Positions 52,960 through 61,615 of a stretch of 64,000 nt of DNA are shown here, piece after piece. The notes under the pieces were generated by a model. That model had not been told where the DNA came from and made no database searches. It was given only the letters and a program-made list of their open reading frames with translations. The number at the start of each line of letters is the position of its first letter. Position 1 is the first letter of the stretch. Made by a program: the position numbers and the translations under genes. Origin of the DNA: an uncultured Hyphomicrobiales bacterium (lineage in GTDB: Bacteria > Pseudomonadota > Alphaproteobacteria > Rhizobiales > Xanthobacteraceae); assembly GCA_903839845.1 (NCBI GenBank), contig CAIMEA010000004.1:35733-99732 (forward strand), in the 5' to 3' direction.

Positions 52960-53474
52960 TCGAAATCGTCTCCCGATGCCCGGCCGCGCCGCGCCATCGC
53001 TTCAGGGTTGGCGCGGTCGCGCTTGCGCTTGAAGAACGGACGCTCGACGTGGTGCTCCGTGACAAAGGCGGCGAGCAATTGCTGGATGGAAGCCGGCATC
53101 GGCACCTGCTCGACCAGATCGGTGCCGGCTTCGGTGAAGCTTTCGCCTTCCGCCGGATCGGCGGTCACCGCGGCGATGGTGAAAGGCGGCTCGCCGTCGG
53201 CCGCGCGCAACGCAATCCACAAAGCCGGTGCGCCGGATGTCAGATTGTCGCGATAAAATCCGGTCTCGCTGCGATACAGCGCGACAATGGCGGTGCCGGC
53301 ATAGAACGTCGTGCGCTCGCCATCGTCGCTCAATATCGTCCAGGCCGGCGTCTCCGGCTGGCCGGCCAGCACGCCGGTCGCGCGCCAGTAGAAATCGGCC
53401 CAGGGATTTTCACTCTTGCGGCGTTCGACGATGACGCCGACAGGCATGCTGATATGCGGGGGAACGTTGCTCAT
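52956..53474 (-). CDS. DUF3305 domain-containing protein
   Basis: Protein of 172 residues with the family start MPVGVIVERRKSENPWADFYWR (about 10-31). Function unknown; found together with DUF3306 in formate dehydrogenase clusters. ATG 53474 overlaps the DUF6352 stop (ATGA) and has GGAGG upstream; its own stop overlaps DUF3306. No signal or membrane segment. Confidence 0.9.
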   Translation of the reverse strand: MSNVPPHISMPVGVIVERRKSENPWADFYWRATGVLAGQPETPAWTILSDDGERTTFYAGTAIVALYRSETGFYRDNLTSGAPALWIALRAADGEPPFTIAAVTADPAEGESFTEAGTDLVEQVPMPASIQQLLAAFVTEHHVERPFFKRKRDRANPEAMARRGRASGDDFE

Positions 53475-54478
53475 CCGACCGCCTCCAGATGCCGGATCGG
53501 CAGACCGGTTGCCAGATTTTGCGGCTTCAGGCGGATGGTCTTTTCCGGCGTCATCGCCAGGATCAGATAGACCGGCTCGCCTTTGACCCGGTCGAGAACG
53601 ACCGAGGAATCGCGGAAAGTCAGTGCGAACAGCCCGATGACGCGCGCCATAGTCGCCTCGTCGATCTCCTCGCCGTTCCACATCATGTCGCCGATTTTCG
53701 TCGCGTCGGCGTCGAGCCCGACATACCAGGCGAGATTGACCTCGCGCAGTTCCGGCAATGGCTCGATCATCACCTCGACGCCGAGCACATGGGCGATCCA
53801 GCGCCGCATCACCTCGGCCAGCGCCACGAGCCCGGCGCGGCCGGCGGTCAGATCGATGGCCATGTCGAACTGGTCGCTGCGCGCCCAATAGCCGGAAGCG
53901 TTCTCCTCGTTGAGCACGTCGATCTGCGCGTCGGCGGGAATTCCCAGCATCGAAACCAACGGCGATTGCGGCGCCGGATTGATGCCGCCGATGATTTCCT
54001 CGTCGGCGGCGATCAGCGAGCCTTCGTGCAAGGTGACGCGCTGTGTGCGGAAAAACAGCTCAGCCGCGCGCACCACCTGCGCATCCTCAACGCCATCGAG
54101 CGCATTGCGCAATATGACGTGGACCAGTTGATTGACGAACAACAACGGCGTTTTGCCTGGACCGGCGCGCATCAACTCGGCATAGGCGCCTTCCAGCGTT
54201 TTGTGCCGCAACAGCAGATCGCGGAACGCGATCAGCACTTGCCAGTTTTCCCGCGCATCGGCATCGGCGATAGCCGCAATGTCCGACGGCGAAATCGGCA
54301 GACGCGGATCGGCGAGCAGCGCGCCATAAAGTGTCTTCTCGACGACGCAGGCTTCCGGCGGTGGAATCAGCTCCGGCCGCGCCAGATACACTTTAAGAAA
54401 ATCGTCGGTCAGCAACAGGCCGCCGCCCGGTTGGCGGTCGAGCAGATGATGGCCGCAGGAAATCCAGAAATCCGTCAT
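53471..54478 (-). CDS. DUF6352 family protein
   Basis: Soluble protein of 335 residues starting MTDFWISCGHHLLDRQPGGGLLLTDDFLKVYLARPEL. No enzyme motif recognised. It is a fixed member of the formate dehydrogenase accessory set in Hyphomicrobiales, so a maturation or regulation role is likely. Four-base ATGA overlaps with both neighbours indicate coupled translation. Confidence 0.85.
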   Translation of the reverse strand: MTDFWISCGHHLLDRQPGGGLLLTDDFLKVYLARPELIPPPEACVVEKTLYGALLADPRLPISPSDIAAIADADARENWQVLIAFRDLLLRHKTLEGAYAELMRAGPGKTPLLFVNQLVHVILRNALDGVEDAQVVRAAELFFRTQRVTLHEGSLIAADEEIIGGINPAPQSPLVSMLGIPADAQIDVLNEENASGYWARSDQFDMAIDLTAGRAGLVALAEVMRRWIAHVLGVEVMIEPLPELREVNLAWYVGLDADATKIGDMMWNGEEIDEATMARVIGLFALTFRDSSVVLDRVKGEPVYLILAMTPEKTIRLKPQNLATGLPIRHLEAVG

Positions 54479-55032
54479 TTGCGCTCTCTGTCGGCCAAAG
54501 GTCTGTCGGCCATGGCGAGAAGATCGACCTGATCGGCGGATTGATCGTCATCGGCGCCGTCGACTTCGAGAAATTCAAACACGCGATTGGGCTTTGCCCC
54601 TTCGCGCGGCCGCAAGGTGCGGAAGGTTTCGCGCACCGCGCCATCTTCAAAACTGCGATGCACGCCGACCAGGATATCTTTCGGCTCGGTGCAAAGCTGC
54701 TCGGCGAAGTTCACCTCTTCGTCCGCCGCCAGCCGCGCCGTATTTATATCGGGCGCGCCGAAATGGGCGACGAGTTTTTCCGCCAGCAGATCGACCACCC
54801 GCGCGCGATCGGCGGCATCGGCCTCGACGATCTGCACCAGGGTCGACCAGCCGAGCGATTCAACGCCGAGAAAACCGCCGCGAAACGCCGAGCGTGCTTT
54901 ACCTTGCAGCGCCGCCGCATCGGTATCCCAGAACACGAATGCGCCGGACACCGCCCACTCGCCCGGTTCCGCCGCCTTCTCGAACACGAAAGTGTCGGAA
55001 GGATCGAGCCTGATAGTGCGCAGCAATTTCAC
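54475..55032 (-). CDS. DUF6505 family protein
   Basis: Protein of 185 residues beginning KLLRTIRLDPSDTFVFEKAAEPGEWAVSGAFVF. Starts at GTG 55032, overlapping the stop of the ligase-like gene (GTGA), with its own stop overlapping DUF6352. Function unknown. The start at GTG is supported by the overlap and by the conserved beginning; longer in-frame starts run through the previous gene. Confidence 0.82.
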   Translation of the reverse strand: MKLLRTIRLDPSDTFVFEKAAEPGEWAVSGAFVFWDTDAAALQGKARSAFRGGFLGVESLGWSTLVQIVEADAADRARVVDLLAEKLVAHFGAPDINTARLAADEEVNFAEQLCTEPKDILVGVHRSFEDGAVRETFRTLRPREGAKPNRVFEFLEVDGADDDQSADQVDLLAMADRPLADRERK

Positions 55033-55790
55033 GTACGCGGTCCCTTGCTGACGGGATCGCGCCAGGCCGGTTCGGCCAGCCGCGGCACCAGCGCTTCGCG
55101 GTCGACGCCGCTCTTTCCCATGCGGCGGATCAGCAAGTCGCCATTGACGTCGATGTCGCGGCGCAGTCCCTGCTCGACCGGCAAGCGCGCCAGATAATTG
55201 CTGGCGAGCGCGCCGAAGCCGCTCTCCTGCCAGGAATCGATCGCCACCATGAAGTGGCGGGCAAAGCTCTCCACCACATGATTGGACAGACCATCGCCGA
55301 AACCTTCTTCTTCCAGCGCCGTCACCAACGGATTGAGCCCCGGTTCCGCGTCGGTCATCGATACGGTGCGGATCATGGCGCCGAACACCAGCCATTGCGG
55401 GACGTCGTCCTCGCTTGTGCCTTGCGGCCAGGCCAGCCGGGCGCCGCCGACCAGACCCTGATTGACCGAAATTGAATCCGGCCAGCCGAAGGTGATCTCG
55501 GTTTCCGGCTGCGCATGCGACGATAGCGCGTCGGCCAGCGCCACCATGCCGGCATAAAAGACGCGCCGCGCCAGGCGCAACGGCTCGTCCGGTTCAACAA
55601 CGACGGCGAATTCGGCGAGGTCGAAACGGCCGACATAGACCAATGTGCCGGCGCCCTGCTCCGGCGCGATTGCTTTTGCGTGTTCGAAAGCGTCGCCCAA
55701 CTCGCGCAACCGCACCGGCGTGAACGGCGGCGGCAGCCTCAAGTCCGGCTCTGCGGCATGACGTGAACGCGCCCGGGTCTCCAGCGGCAT
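55029..55790 (-). CDS. Biotin/lipoate-protein ligase-like protein
   Basis: Protein of 253 residues with the BPL/LplA-like fold (LPPPFTPVRLRELGDAFEHAKAIAPEQGAGTLVYV; EITFGWPDSISVNQGLVGGARLAWP). True biotin ligases need an extra GRGRxG loop, which is not evident, so the activity is uncertain. It heads the operon ligase-like, DUF6505, DUF6352, DUF3305, DUF3306. An acylation or cofactor-transfer step in formate dehydrogenase maturation is a hypothesis. Confidence 0.85.
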   Translation of the reverse strand: MPLETRARSRHAAEPDLRLPPPFTPVRLRELGDAFEHAKAIAPEQGAGTLVYVGRFDLAEFAVVVEPDEPLRLARRVFYAGMVALADALSSHAQPETEITFGWPDSISVNQGLVGGARLAWPQGTSEDDVPQWLVFGAMIRTVSMTDAEPGLNPLVTALEEEGFGDGLSNHVVESFARHFMVAIDSWQESGFGALASNYLARLPVEQGLRRDIDVNGDLLIRRMGKSGVDREALVPRLAEPAWRDPVSKGPRT

Positions 55791-55942
55791 TGCGCCTCGC
55801 TATTACTTTTTCATTCGAATAACTATAATAACGCCATGGAAGGTCCCAAGGCCAGTCCCGCGGACTCTGCGTCCAGGCACCCGAACGCGTCGCGTGGCAT
55901 GTGTCACGCCCGACGTCGACCAGCGAAAAGGTAATAAAGCCG

Positions 55943-57970
55943 ATGGCCGAACGGCCGCGTCACGTCCTGATCTGTTCCTGCGAAGACACGATGCCGCTCG
56001 ATGGCAACGCCGTGCGGCGGGTGTGTGGCGACAGCGTGGTGATCGAGGGGCGCAATCTGTGCCGTACCGAGCTCGACAAATTTCGCAAGGCGGCGGCAGG
56101 CGGCGGCGATATTATGGTCGCCTGCACGCAGGAAGCACCGCTATTTACCGAAGCCGCCGAGGAGATCGACAACGCCGGCGCGATGACCTTCGTCAATATC
56201 CGCGAGACCGCCGGCTGGTCGGCGGACGCGAAAGCAAGCGGCCCCAAGATGGCGGCGCTGATCGCGGCGGCGGCGGAACCCGCGCCGGCTTTTCCATGGG
56301 TCGGCCTGTCGAGCGACGGCGTGACGCTGCTGTATGGCAATGACGAGCGGGTGGTGGAAGCCGCCCAGTTGCTCAAGGACCATCTCGACGTCACCGTGCT
56401 GATCAAGCGGCCGGCCGGCATGGCGCCCGTCCGCGTTACGGAATTTCCGGTCGTGAAGGGGACCATTCGTTCGGCCAAGGGTTATCTCGGCGCGTTCGAA
56501 CTGGCCGTCGATGACTATGCCCTGCCAAGTCCGTCCTCACGCCGTGAACTTGTCTTCGGACCGGCGCGCAACGGCGCGGTGTCGCGCTGCGATATCCTGA
56601 TCGATCTGTCGGGTGACGCGCCTCTGTTCCCGGCCGCCGACTTGCGCGACGGTTATCTGCGCGCCGACCCGGCCGATCCGGCGGCGGTGCTGCGCACTGT
56701 CCTCAAGGCGCGCGATCTGAGCGGCACGTTCGACAAGCCGCGCTACATCGATTTCCACGCCGATCTGTGCGCGCATTCGCGCTCGAAGATCGTCGGCTGC
56801 CGCCGCTGTCTCGACCTGTGCCCGACCGGCGCGATCACGCCGGCTGGCAATCATGTCAGCATCGATCCGCAAATCTGCGCCGGCTGCGGCCAATGCGCCG
56901 CCGCCTGCCCGACCGGCGCCGCCGCTTACGCGCTGCCGCCGGCCGACGCGCTGTTGCGGCAATTGCGCACGTTGCTCGGTGTCTATCGCGACGCCGGCGG
57001 CAAGCGCGCGGTGCTGCTGTTTCATGACGCCGATCACGGCGGCCAGTTGATCGACGCGCTCGCCCGCCACGGCGATGGCCTGCCGGCGAATGTTCTGCCG
57101 GTGCAGGTCAACGAGATCACCCAGGTTGGCCTCGAAGCCATCGCCGCAGCTTTGGCTTACGGTGCGTCCGCCGTGCGCTTTCTGCTGCGCGCCCGGCCGC
57201 GCCACGATGTCGCGGGTCTCGCCAAAACCATCGCGCTGGCCGAGCCGATCCTTTCCGGCGTCGGCTTCGATGGCGCGCGCGTGTCAACCATCGAGACCGA
57301 CGATCCGGACGCGCTCGGCACCGCGTTGCGCGCGATGGCGCCAATGGATGGCGCGGCCAAGACCTCGACCTTCGCCGCCGTCGGCGGCAAGCGCGAAGTG
57401 ATGCGGCTGGCGCTGCGCGAAATGCACGCGGTCGCACCGTCGCCGATCGATGTCGTGGCGCTGCCGGAGGGCGCGCCGTTCGGCACGATCGAGGTCAATG
57501 TCGATGGCTGCACATTATGTCTGTCCTGCGTGTCGGCCTGCCCGACCGGCGCTTTGTCGGACGATCCGGAAAAGCCGATGCTGCGTTTCGCCGAAGACGC
57601 CTGCGTGCAATGCGGGCTGTGCAAGGCGACCTGTCCTGAGAAGGTCATCAGCCTGAAGCCGCAACTCAACTTCCTCGCCGCCACGGCGATGAACCGCGTC
57701 ATCAAGCAGGAAGAGCCGTTTCACTGCATCGTCTGCGACACGCCGTTCGGCGTCAAAAGCACAGTGGAGCGCGTCATCGCCAAGCTGGAAGGCCAGCATT
57801 GGATGTACAAGAATTCCAAGGAGCGCCTCGACGTCATTCGCATGTGCGCGGACTGCCGCGTCAGCGCGATGGCCAAGGAGAATTTCGATCCGTTCGCGGC
57901 GACGCCACGGCCGCATGCGCGCACCACCGAGGATTATCTGCGCGAACGCGAGGAAAAGGGCGACAACTAG
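55943..57970 (+). CDS. Polyferredoxin (4Fe-4S) protein of the formate dehydrogenase locus
   Basis: Protein of 675 residues with four cysteine-rich [4Fe-4S] motifs: CRRCLDLCPTGAI and CAGCGQCAAACPTGA in the middle, CTLCLSCVSACPTGAL and CVQCGLCKATCPEKVI near the C-terminus, plus further Cys pairs (CIVCD, CADCR). An N-terminal CSCED motif may bind another metal or cluster. Probably a soluble electron carrier feeding or draining the formate dehydrogenase. ATG 55943 is chosen from the family start MAERPRHVLICSC. Divergent from the ligase-like operon; an AT-rich 152-base gap holds the promoters. Confidence 0.9.
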   Translation: MAERPRHVLICSCEDTMPLDGNAVRRVCGDSVVIEGRNLCRTELDKFRKAAAGGGDIMVACTQEAPLFTEAAEEIDNAGAMTFVNIRETAGWSADAKASGPKMAALIAAAAEPAPAFPWVGLSSDGVTLLYGNDERVVEAAQLLKDHLDVTVLIKRPAGMAPVRVTEFPVVKGTIRSAKGYLGAFELAVDDYALPSPSSRRELVFGPARNGAVSRCDILIDLSGDAPLFPAADLRDGYLRADPADPAAVLRTVLKARDLSGTFDKPRYIDFHADLCAHSRSKIVGCRRCLDLCPTGAITPAGNHVSIDPQICAGCGQCAAACPTGAAAYALPPADALLRQLRTLLGVYRDAGGKRAVLLFHDADHGGQLIDALARHGDGLPANVLPVQVNEITQVGLEAIAAALAYGASAVRFLLRARPRHDVAGLAKTIALAEPILSGVGFDGARVSTIETDDPDALGTALRAMAPMDGAAKTSTFAAVGGKREVMRLALREMHAVAPSPIDVVALPEGAPFGTIEVNVDGCTLCLSCVSACPTGALSDDPEKPMLRFAEDACVQCGLCKATCPEKVISLKPQLNFLAATAMNRVIKQEEPFHCIVCDTPFGVKSTVERVIAKLEGQHWMYKNSKERLDVIRMCADCRVSAMAKENFDPFAATPRPHARTTEDYLREREEKGDN

Positions 57971-57976
57971 AGCCGC

Positions 57977-59263
57977 TCACTTCGGGCGCGTTGCCTTGGC
58001 GATGAAGTCGACCAGCGCCTGGCGGTCGTCGGCCGAACCAATCGTCTGTTCCGGCATCTTGGTGCCGGGCGTATAGGCCGCCGGTCCGACCTCGAACATT
58101 TTTGCCACGGTCTCCATCGTCCAGACGATGTTCATCGTCTTGAGCGCGTCGGAAAAACGGTAGCCGGGCAAGGTCGCTATCCTGCGGCCGAAGATGCCGG
58201 CAAGGCTGGGGCCCGCTTTGTTGCCTTCGTCCGGTGTCAGTGCGTGGCAGGCGACACAGGCGCGATACACCTCGGCGCCGCGGTCGCCCGCATAAGCGGC
58301 CAATGGATCGTCCGGCGCACCGAGCACCACCGCGTCGATCGGCTCGCCGCTGACCGCGTTCCAGCGCCGCAGCATTCTGTCGGCGCCACCCGTCAATAAA
58401 GTGCGGCTGTCAGGGAAGAAAGCCACCGACCACACCGGCAGACCGGGGCCGACAAGCGTCTTTTGAACGTTGCGAGTCTTGCGCTCGATCAGCGCGACCG
58501 AACCGCGAATGCCGGCGGCGGCGATCAGCGTTCCGTCCTTTGAAACGGCGAGCGCAATGACCGGCGTCGCCGCCGCCTGCGCCTCGCCGCGCATCTCGCC
58601 TTGCGGCGACAGAAAATAGACTTTGCCGTCGGCGCCGCCGGCGACGATTTCGCCATCGGGCGCAACCGCGACGGCGTTGAGCGGCGCCGGCAGATTGCGA
58701 GTTGTCGCACTGCCGTCGCCGGACATCGGCCAGATGCGCAGGCTCGTGTCATATCCGGCGCTCACCAACTCGCGGCCATCCGGCGAAAAGGCAACGCCGT
58801 TGACGTTCTGGCTGTTGCCTTCAAGAACGCGCGGCGCGCCGCCGCCAAGCGGCCACAGACGCACCGTGTGATCCCACGACGCGGAGGCGAGCCATTGACC
58901 GTCCGGCGACACCGCCAGACCGACGACGGGCGCGGTGTGGCCATCGAGCGTTGCGACCGGTTGCGCCTGTCCGGCGGTCCAGATCGCGATATGCGTGTCG
59001 GCGCCGGCGGTGACGACGCGGCCGTCTTTTAGGAAGGCGACAGCGTTGACCGCGCCATCGTGAAACCGCAACACCTGTTCGGCGGCGTTGCGCGACAGCG
59101 ACCAGCGGATCGCCGAGGTATCAAAACTGCCGGACACGACTTCCTCGCCATCGGCCGAAATAGCCAGCGCCCGCACCGGGCCGCCGTGACCGCGCAATTG
59201 CGCGGATGCGCCGCTGAGCGTCAGCAGCAACAACAACGCCGCTACGCAAAACTTTCTAATCAT
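57977..59263 (-). CDS. WD40 repeat - cytochrome c fusion protein
   Basis: Secreted protein of 428 residues. Signal peptide to about residue 21, then about six to seven WD40 repeats (first RGHGGPVRALAISADGEEVVSGSFD) forming a beta propeller to about residue 310. A C-terminal cytochrome c has haem motif CVACH (336-340) and candidate axial Met403 (GTKMPEQ). It overlaps the MoeA-fusion stop by eight bases (59256-59263), so it is in the same transcript. A periplasmic electron acceptor or scaffold for formate oxidation is likely by context. Confidence 0.9.
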   Translation of the reverse strand: MIRKFCVAALLLLLTLSGASAQLRGHGGPVRALAISADGEEVVSGSFDTSAIRWSLSRNAAEQVLRFHDGAVNAVAFLKDGRVVTAGADTHIAIWTAGQAQPVATLDGHTAPVVGLAVSPDGQWLASASWDHTVRLWPLGGGAPRVLEGNSQNVNGVAFSPDGRELVSAGYDTSLRIWPMSGDGSATTRNLPAPLNAVAVAPDGEIVAGGADGKVYFLSPQGEMRGEAQAAATPVIALAVSKDGTLIAAAGIRGSVALIERKTRNVQKTLVGPGLPVWSVAFFPDSRTLLTGGADRMLRRWNAVSGEPIDAVVLGAPDDPLAAYAGDRGAEVYRACVACHALTPDEGNKAGPSLAGIFGRRIATLPGYRFSDALKTMNIVWTMETVAKMFEVGPAAYTPGTKMPEQTIGSADDRQALVDFIAKATRPK

Positions 59264-61241
59264 CGGCGGGCTGCATGCCGATGGCGCGGATGCGCGCGCG
59301 CGTCGCCTCGTCGCGCAAGGCTTCGAGGAAGGCCTTGACCGCCGGCCGCGAACGGCGGCTCTCGACGACGAGAAAATCGTAATGTTCCGGCGCCACTGCA
59401 AGGAAACCGAGACCGTAGAGTTTGGCGACCGGTTCAATAGCGACGCCCCAGTCGGCGCGGCCTTGCGCGATGGCCGCCGCCACCGCGTTGTGCGACTTCG
59501 GCTGGTTGGCGTAGCCGGGCGGCCGCGCGCCGTTCAGCAACGTATCGATCAGCACTCGAGTGCCGGCGCCGGCATTGCGGTTGACCATCAGCGCCGCCGC
59601 ATCGGCCAGCACCGTCCTGATTGCGTCGGCCGCGCTTCTGTCCTCGAAGCGTTGATCGCCCGGACGGAACAGCACGCCCTGCATGCGCCGCCAGCCGGGC
59701 ACCAGCGACAAAGCCGGCGTCACCAGATGCTTGTTGTATTGACCGCTCAATGGATCGATCAGATGCACCGGGGCGATGTCGCACTCGCCGCGGCTCGCCG
59801 CCGCGACGCCGCCGAGACTGCCGACGGCCAATGTGCGCGCCGAGAAGCCGCGCTCGGCCAGCGCGCCGACCATCACGTCGAGCGCGACGTCGTGACTGCC
59901 CATGATCACCAGATCGGGCGCGTGCGTCGCGCTGCCGATCAATGTCACCTGCGCGACGCTGCCAGCATCGAGCGCGTTGGCCAGCGCGTCGATTTCGAGA
60001 AAGCCGTCGGCCTGCGAAAAACTGGTCACCGAACCGGAGCCCTTGCCGGTCGGAAAGGCCACCGGTCCGTCATCGTTATCGATCAGCGACACCAGTACGA
60101 ATTCCTTGCGGCCCAGTTCGGACGCGATACGCGCCGGCACGCGCGCCTCGATTGTTTGCGCGGCTTCCGGCGGCAGGCCGGCGAGCGCGCGAATGACCGG
60201 CGCGACGAAAGCATGAAAGGTGAAAATCGCCGAGGTCGGAAATCCCGGCAGCACGACGAGCGGCGTCTTGCCGATGACGGCGAGGCAAAGCGGCTTGCCC
60301 GGCTTGAGCGCGACGCCATGCACCAGAATGCCGGGCGCGCCGACCTTCGAGACGATTGTATGCGACAGATCGCCGGCGCCTTTCGAGGTGCCGGCCGACA
60401 GCACGACCATGTCGCTTTGCCCCAGCGCGTCGCGCACGGCTTTGTCCAGCGCCGCGGCGTCGTCGGCAATGGCGCCCATCGGCAAGGCTTCGCCGCCGGC
60501 CTCGGTAATAGCGGCGGCGATGATCGCGCCGTTGCTGTCATAGATGCCGGCGGGTTTAAGCGGCTGGCCAAGCGGCACCAACTCGTCGCCGGTCGAGATG
60601 ACCGCGACCTTCGGCTTGCGCACGACATCGACATGCGACAGGCCGCAGGCGGCCAGCATGCCGATCTCGCGCGAGCCGATGCGCGCGCCCCGCCGCAGCA
60701 ATGTCTCGCCGCGCGCAATGTCGGAGCCGGCATAGGAAATGAATTGCCCGGGCGCCGCGGCCCGCTGCAACTCGATGCGCGGTTCGCCGTCTTCGATCAG
60801 TTCGGTCTGCTCGACCATGACCACGGCGTCGGCGCCGCGCGGGATCACGCCGCCAGTGGCGATGGTGGTGGCGCTGCCGGGCGCAACTTCCAGCGCCGGA
60901 TTGTCGCCGCAGGCGATCACTTCGCCGTTGAGCCGCAGCCGCTTCGGCGTAGCCTGACTGGCCCCGAGCGTATCGATGGCGCGCAGCGCGAAGCCATCGA
61001 CGTTGGAACGGTCGAAGGGCGGTGCATCGACCGCCGCGACGATATCGTGCGCCAGGACGCGCGTGAGCGCTTGCGCCAGCGTTACCGTCTCGGCCGAAAG
61101 CGGTGACAGTTCGAGATGGCGCGCGAAGCGCGCCTGCGCCTCCTCCGCCGACACCACGTCGAGGAACTGCTCCTGACGCGCGGCGGCGCGCACGCGCGCA
61201 ACAAGGTCGTCCGCGCGGTCGCGCGCCGGAACTTGGCTCAT
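59256..61241 (-). CDS. MoeA - periplasmic-binding-domain fusion (molybdopterin biosynthesis)
   Basis: Protein of 661 residues. Residues about 35-420 are MoeA (molybdopterin molybdenumtransferase: PFDRSNVDGFALRAID, ISTGDELV, DMVVLSAGTSKGAGDLS, LPGFPTSAIFTF). Residues about 440-660 are a PBP-like ligand-binding domain of the ModE/LysR type (GSHDVALDVMVGALAERG; NRNAGAGTRVLIDTLL) that may sense molybdate/tungstate or Moco. Supplies or regulates the Mo cofactor for formate dehydrogenase. ATG 61241 chosen from the family start; it is divergent from paaX. Confidence 0.92.
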   Translation of the reverse strand: MSQVPARDRADDLVARVRAAARQEQFLDVVSAEEAQARFARHLELSPLSAETVTLAQALTRVLAHDIVAAVDAPPFDRSNVDGFALRAIDTLGASQATPKRLRLNGEVIACGDNPALEVAPGSATTIATGGVIPRGADAVVMVEQTELIEDGEPRIELQRAAAPGQFISYAGSDIARGETLLRRGARIGSREIGMLAACGLSHVDVVRKPKVAVISTGDELVPLGQPLKPAGIYDSNGAIIAAAITEAGGEALPMGAIADDAAALDKAVRDALGQSDMVVLSAGTSKGAGDLSHTIVSKVGAPGILVHGVALKPGKPLCLAVIGKTPLVVLPGFPTSAIFTFHAFVAPVIRALAGLPPEAAQTIEARVPARIASELGRKEFVLVSLIDNDDGPVAFPTGKGSGSVTSFSQADGFLEIDALANALDAGSVAQVTLIGSATHAPDLVIMGSHDVALDVMVGALAERGFSARTLAVGSLGGVAAASRGECDIAPVHLIDPLSGQYNKHLVTPALSLVPGWRRMQGVLFRPGDQRFEDRSAADAIRTVLADAAALMVNRNAGAGTRVLIDTLLNGARPPGYANQPKSHNAVAAAIAQGRADWGVAIEPVAKLYGLGFLAVAPEHYDFLVVESRRSRPAVKAFLEALRDEATRARIRAIGMQPADD

Positions 61242-61615
61242 GGTCGGCAACTCATTGGCGATGTCACGTCCGCTTGCCCTGCACCGATTATCGATCGTCG
61301 GCACATTAATACTCTGGAATCTTCAATCGTTCACGCGGCAAAGCGCGGCGCTGCGTGCCGCCGGCGCAACGCGGTCGGATATGGCCCGAAGTCGCCTTTA
61401 TTCGCTGAATATTTCAACAATAACAATTAGTTACTGTTGTGCGCGTTGATCCTTTCGCCGTCGGCTTGGCGATGCACCGGACGCGTTCCCTGGCCGGGTC
61501 AGGCGGAGTGTTAAGAACTCCGCTGGCGCGAGCCATTGAGGGTCGTGCGCGGTCTGTTTGTCAGTGTGGGCCTGCCAAGGCGATGGCGTCGAGCGCCGAA
61601 GCGCGTCAAATATAG
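61242..61615. other. 374-base intergenic region with an inverted repeat
   Basis: Separates the divergent MoeA fusion and paaX genes. No gene is recognised. AT-rich between 61395 and 61440, where the dyad CAACAATAAC-aatta-GTTACTGTTG (61415-61439) is found. The rest is GC-rich and featureless. Promoters of both genes are expected here. Confidence 0.55.
61415..61439. promoter_or_regulatory. Inverted repeat CAACAATAAC / GTTACTGTTG
   Basis: Ten-base arms with one mismatch around a five-base AT spacer. It lies about 175 bases from both flanking start codons. Could be an operator for PaaX autoregulation or for the MoeA-fusion gene; the half-site GTTAC also appears in the paaA dyad at 62565-62604, but in a different arrangement. 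Confidence 0.4.
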
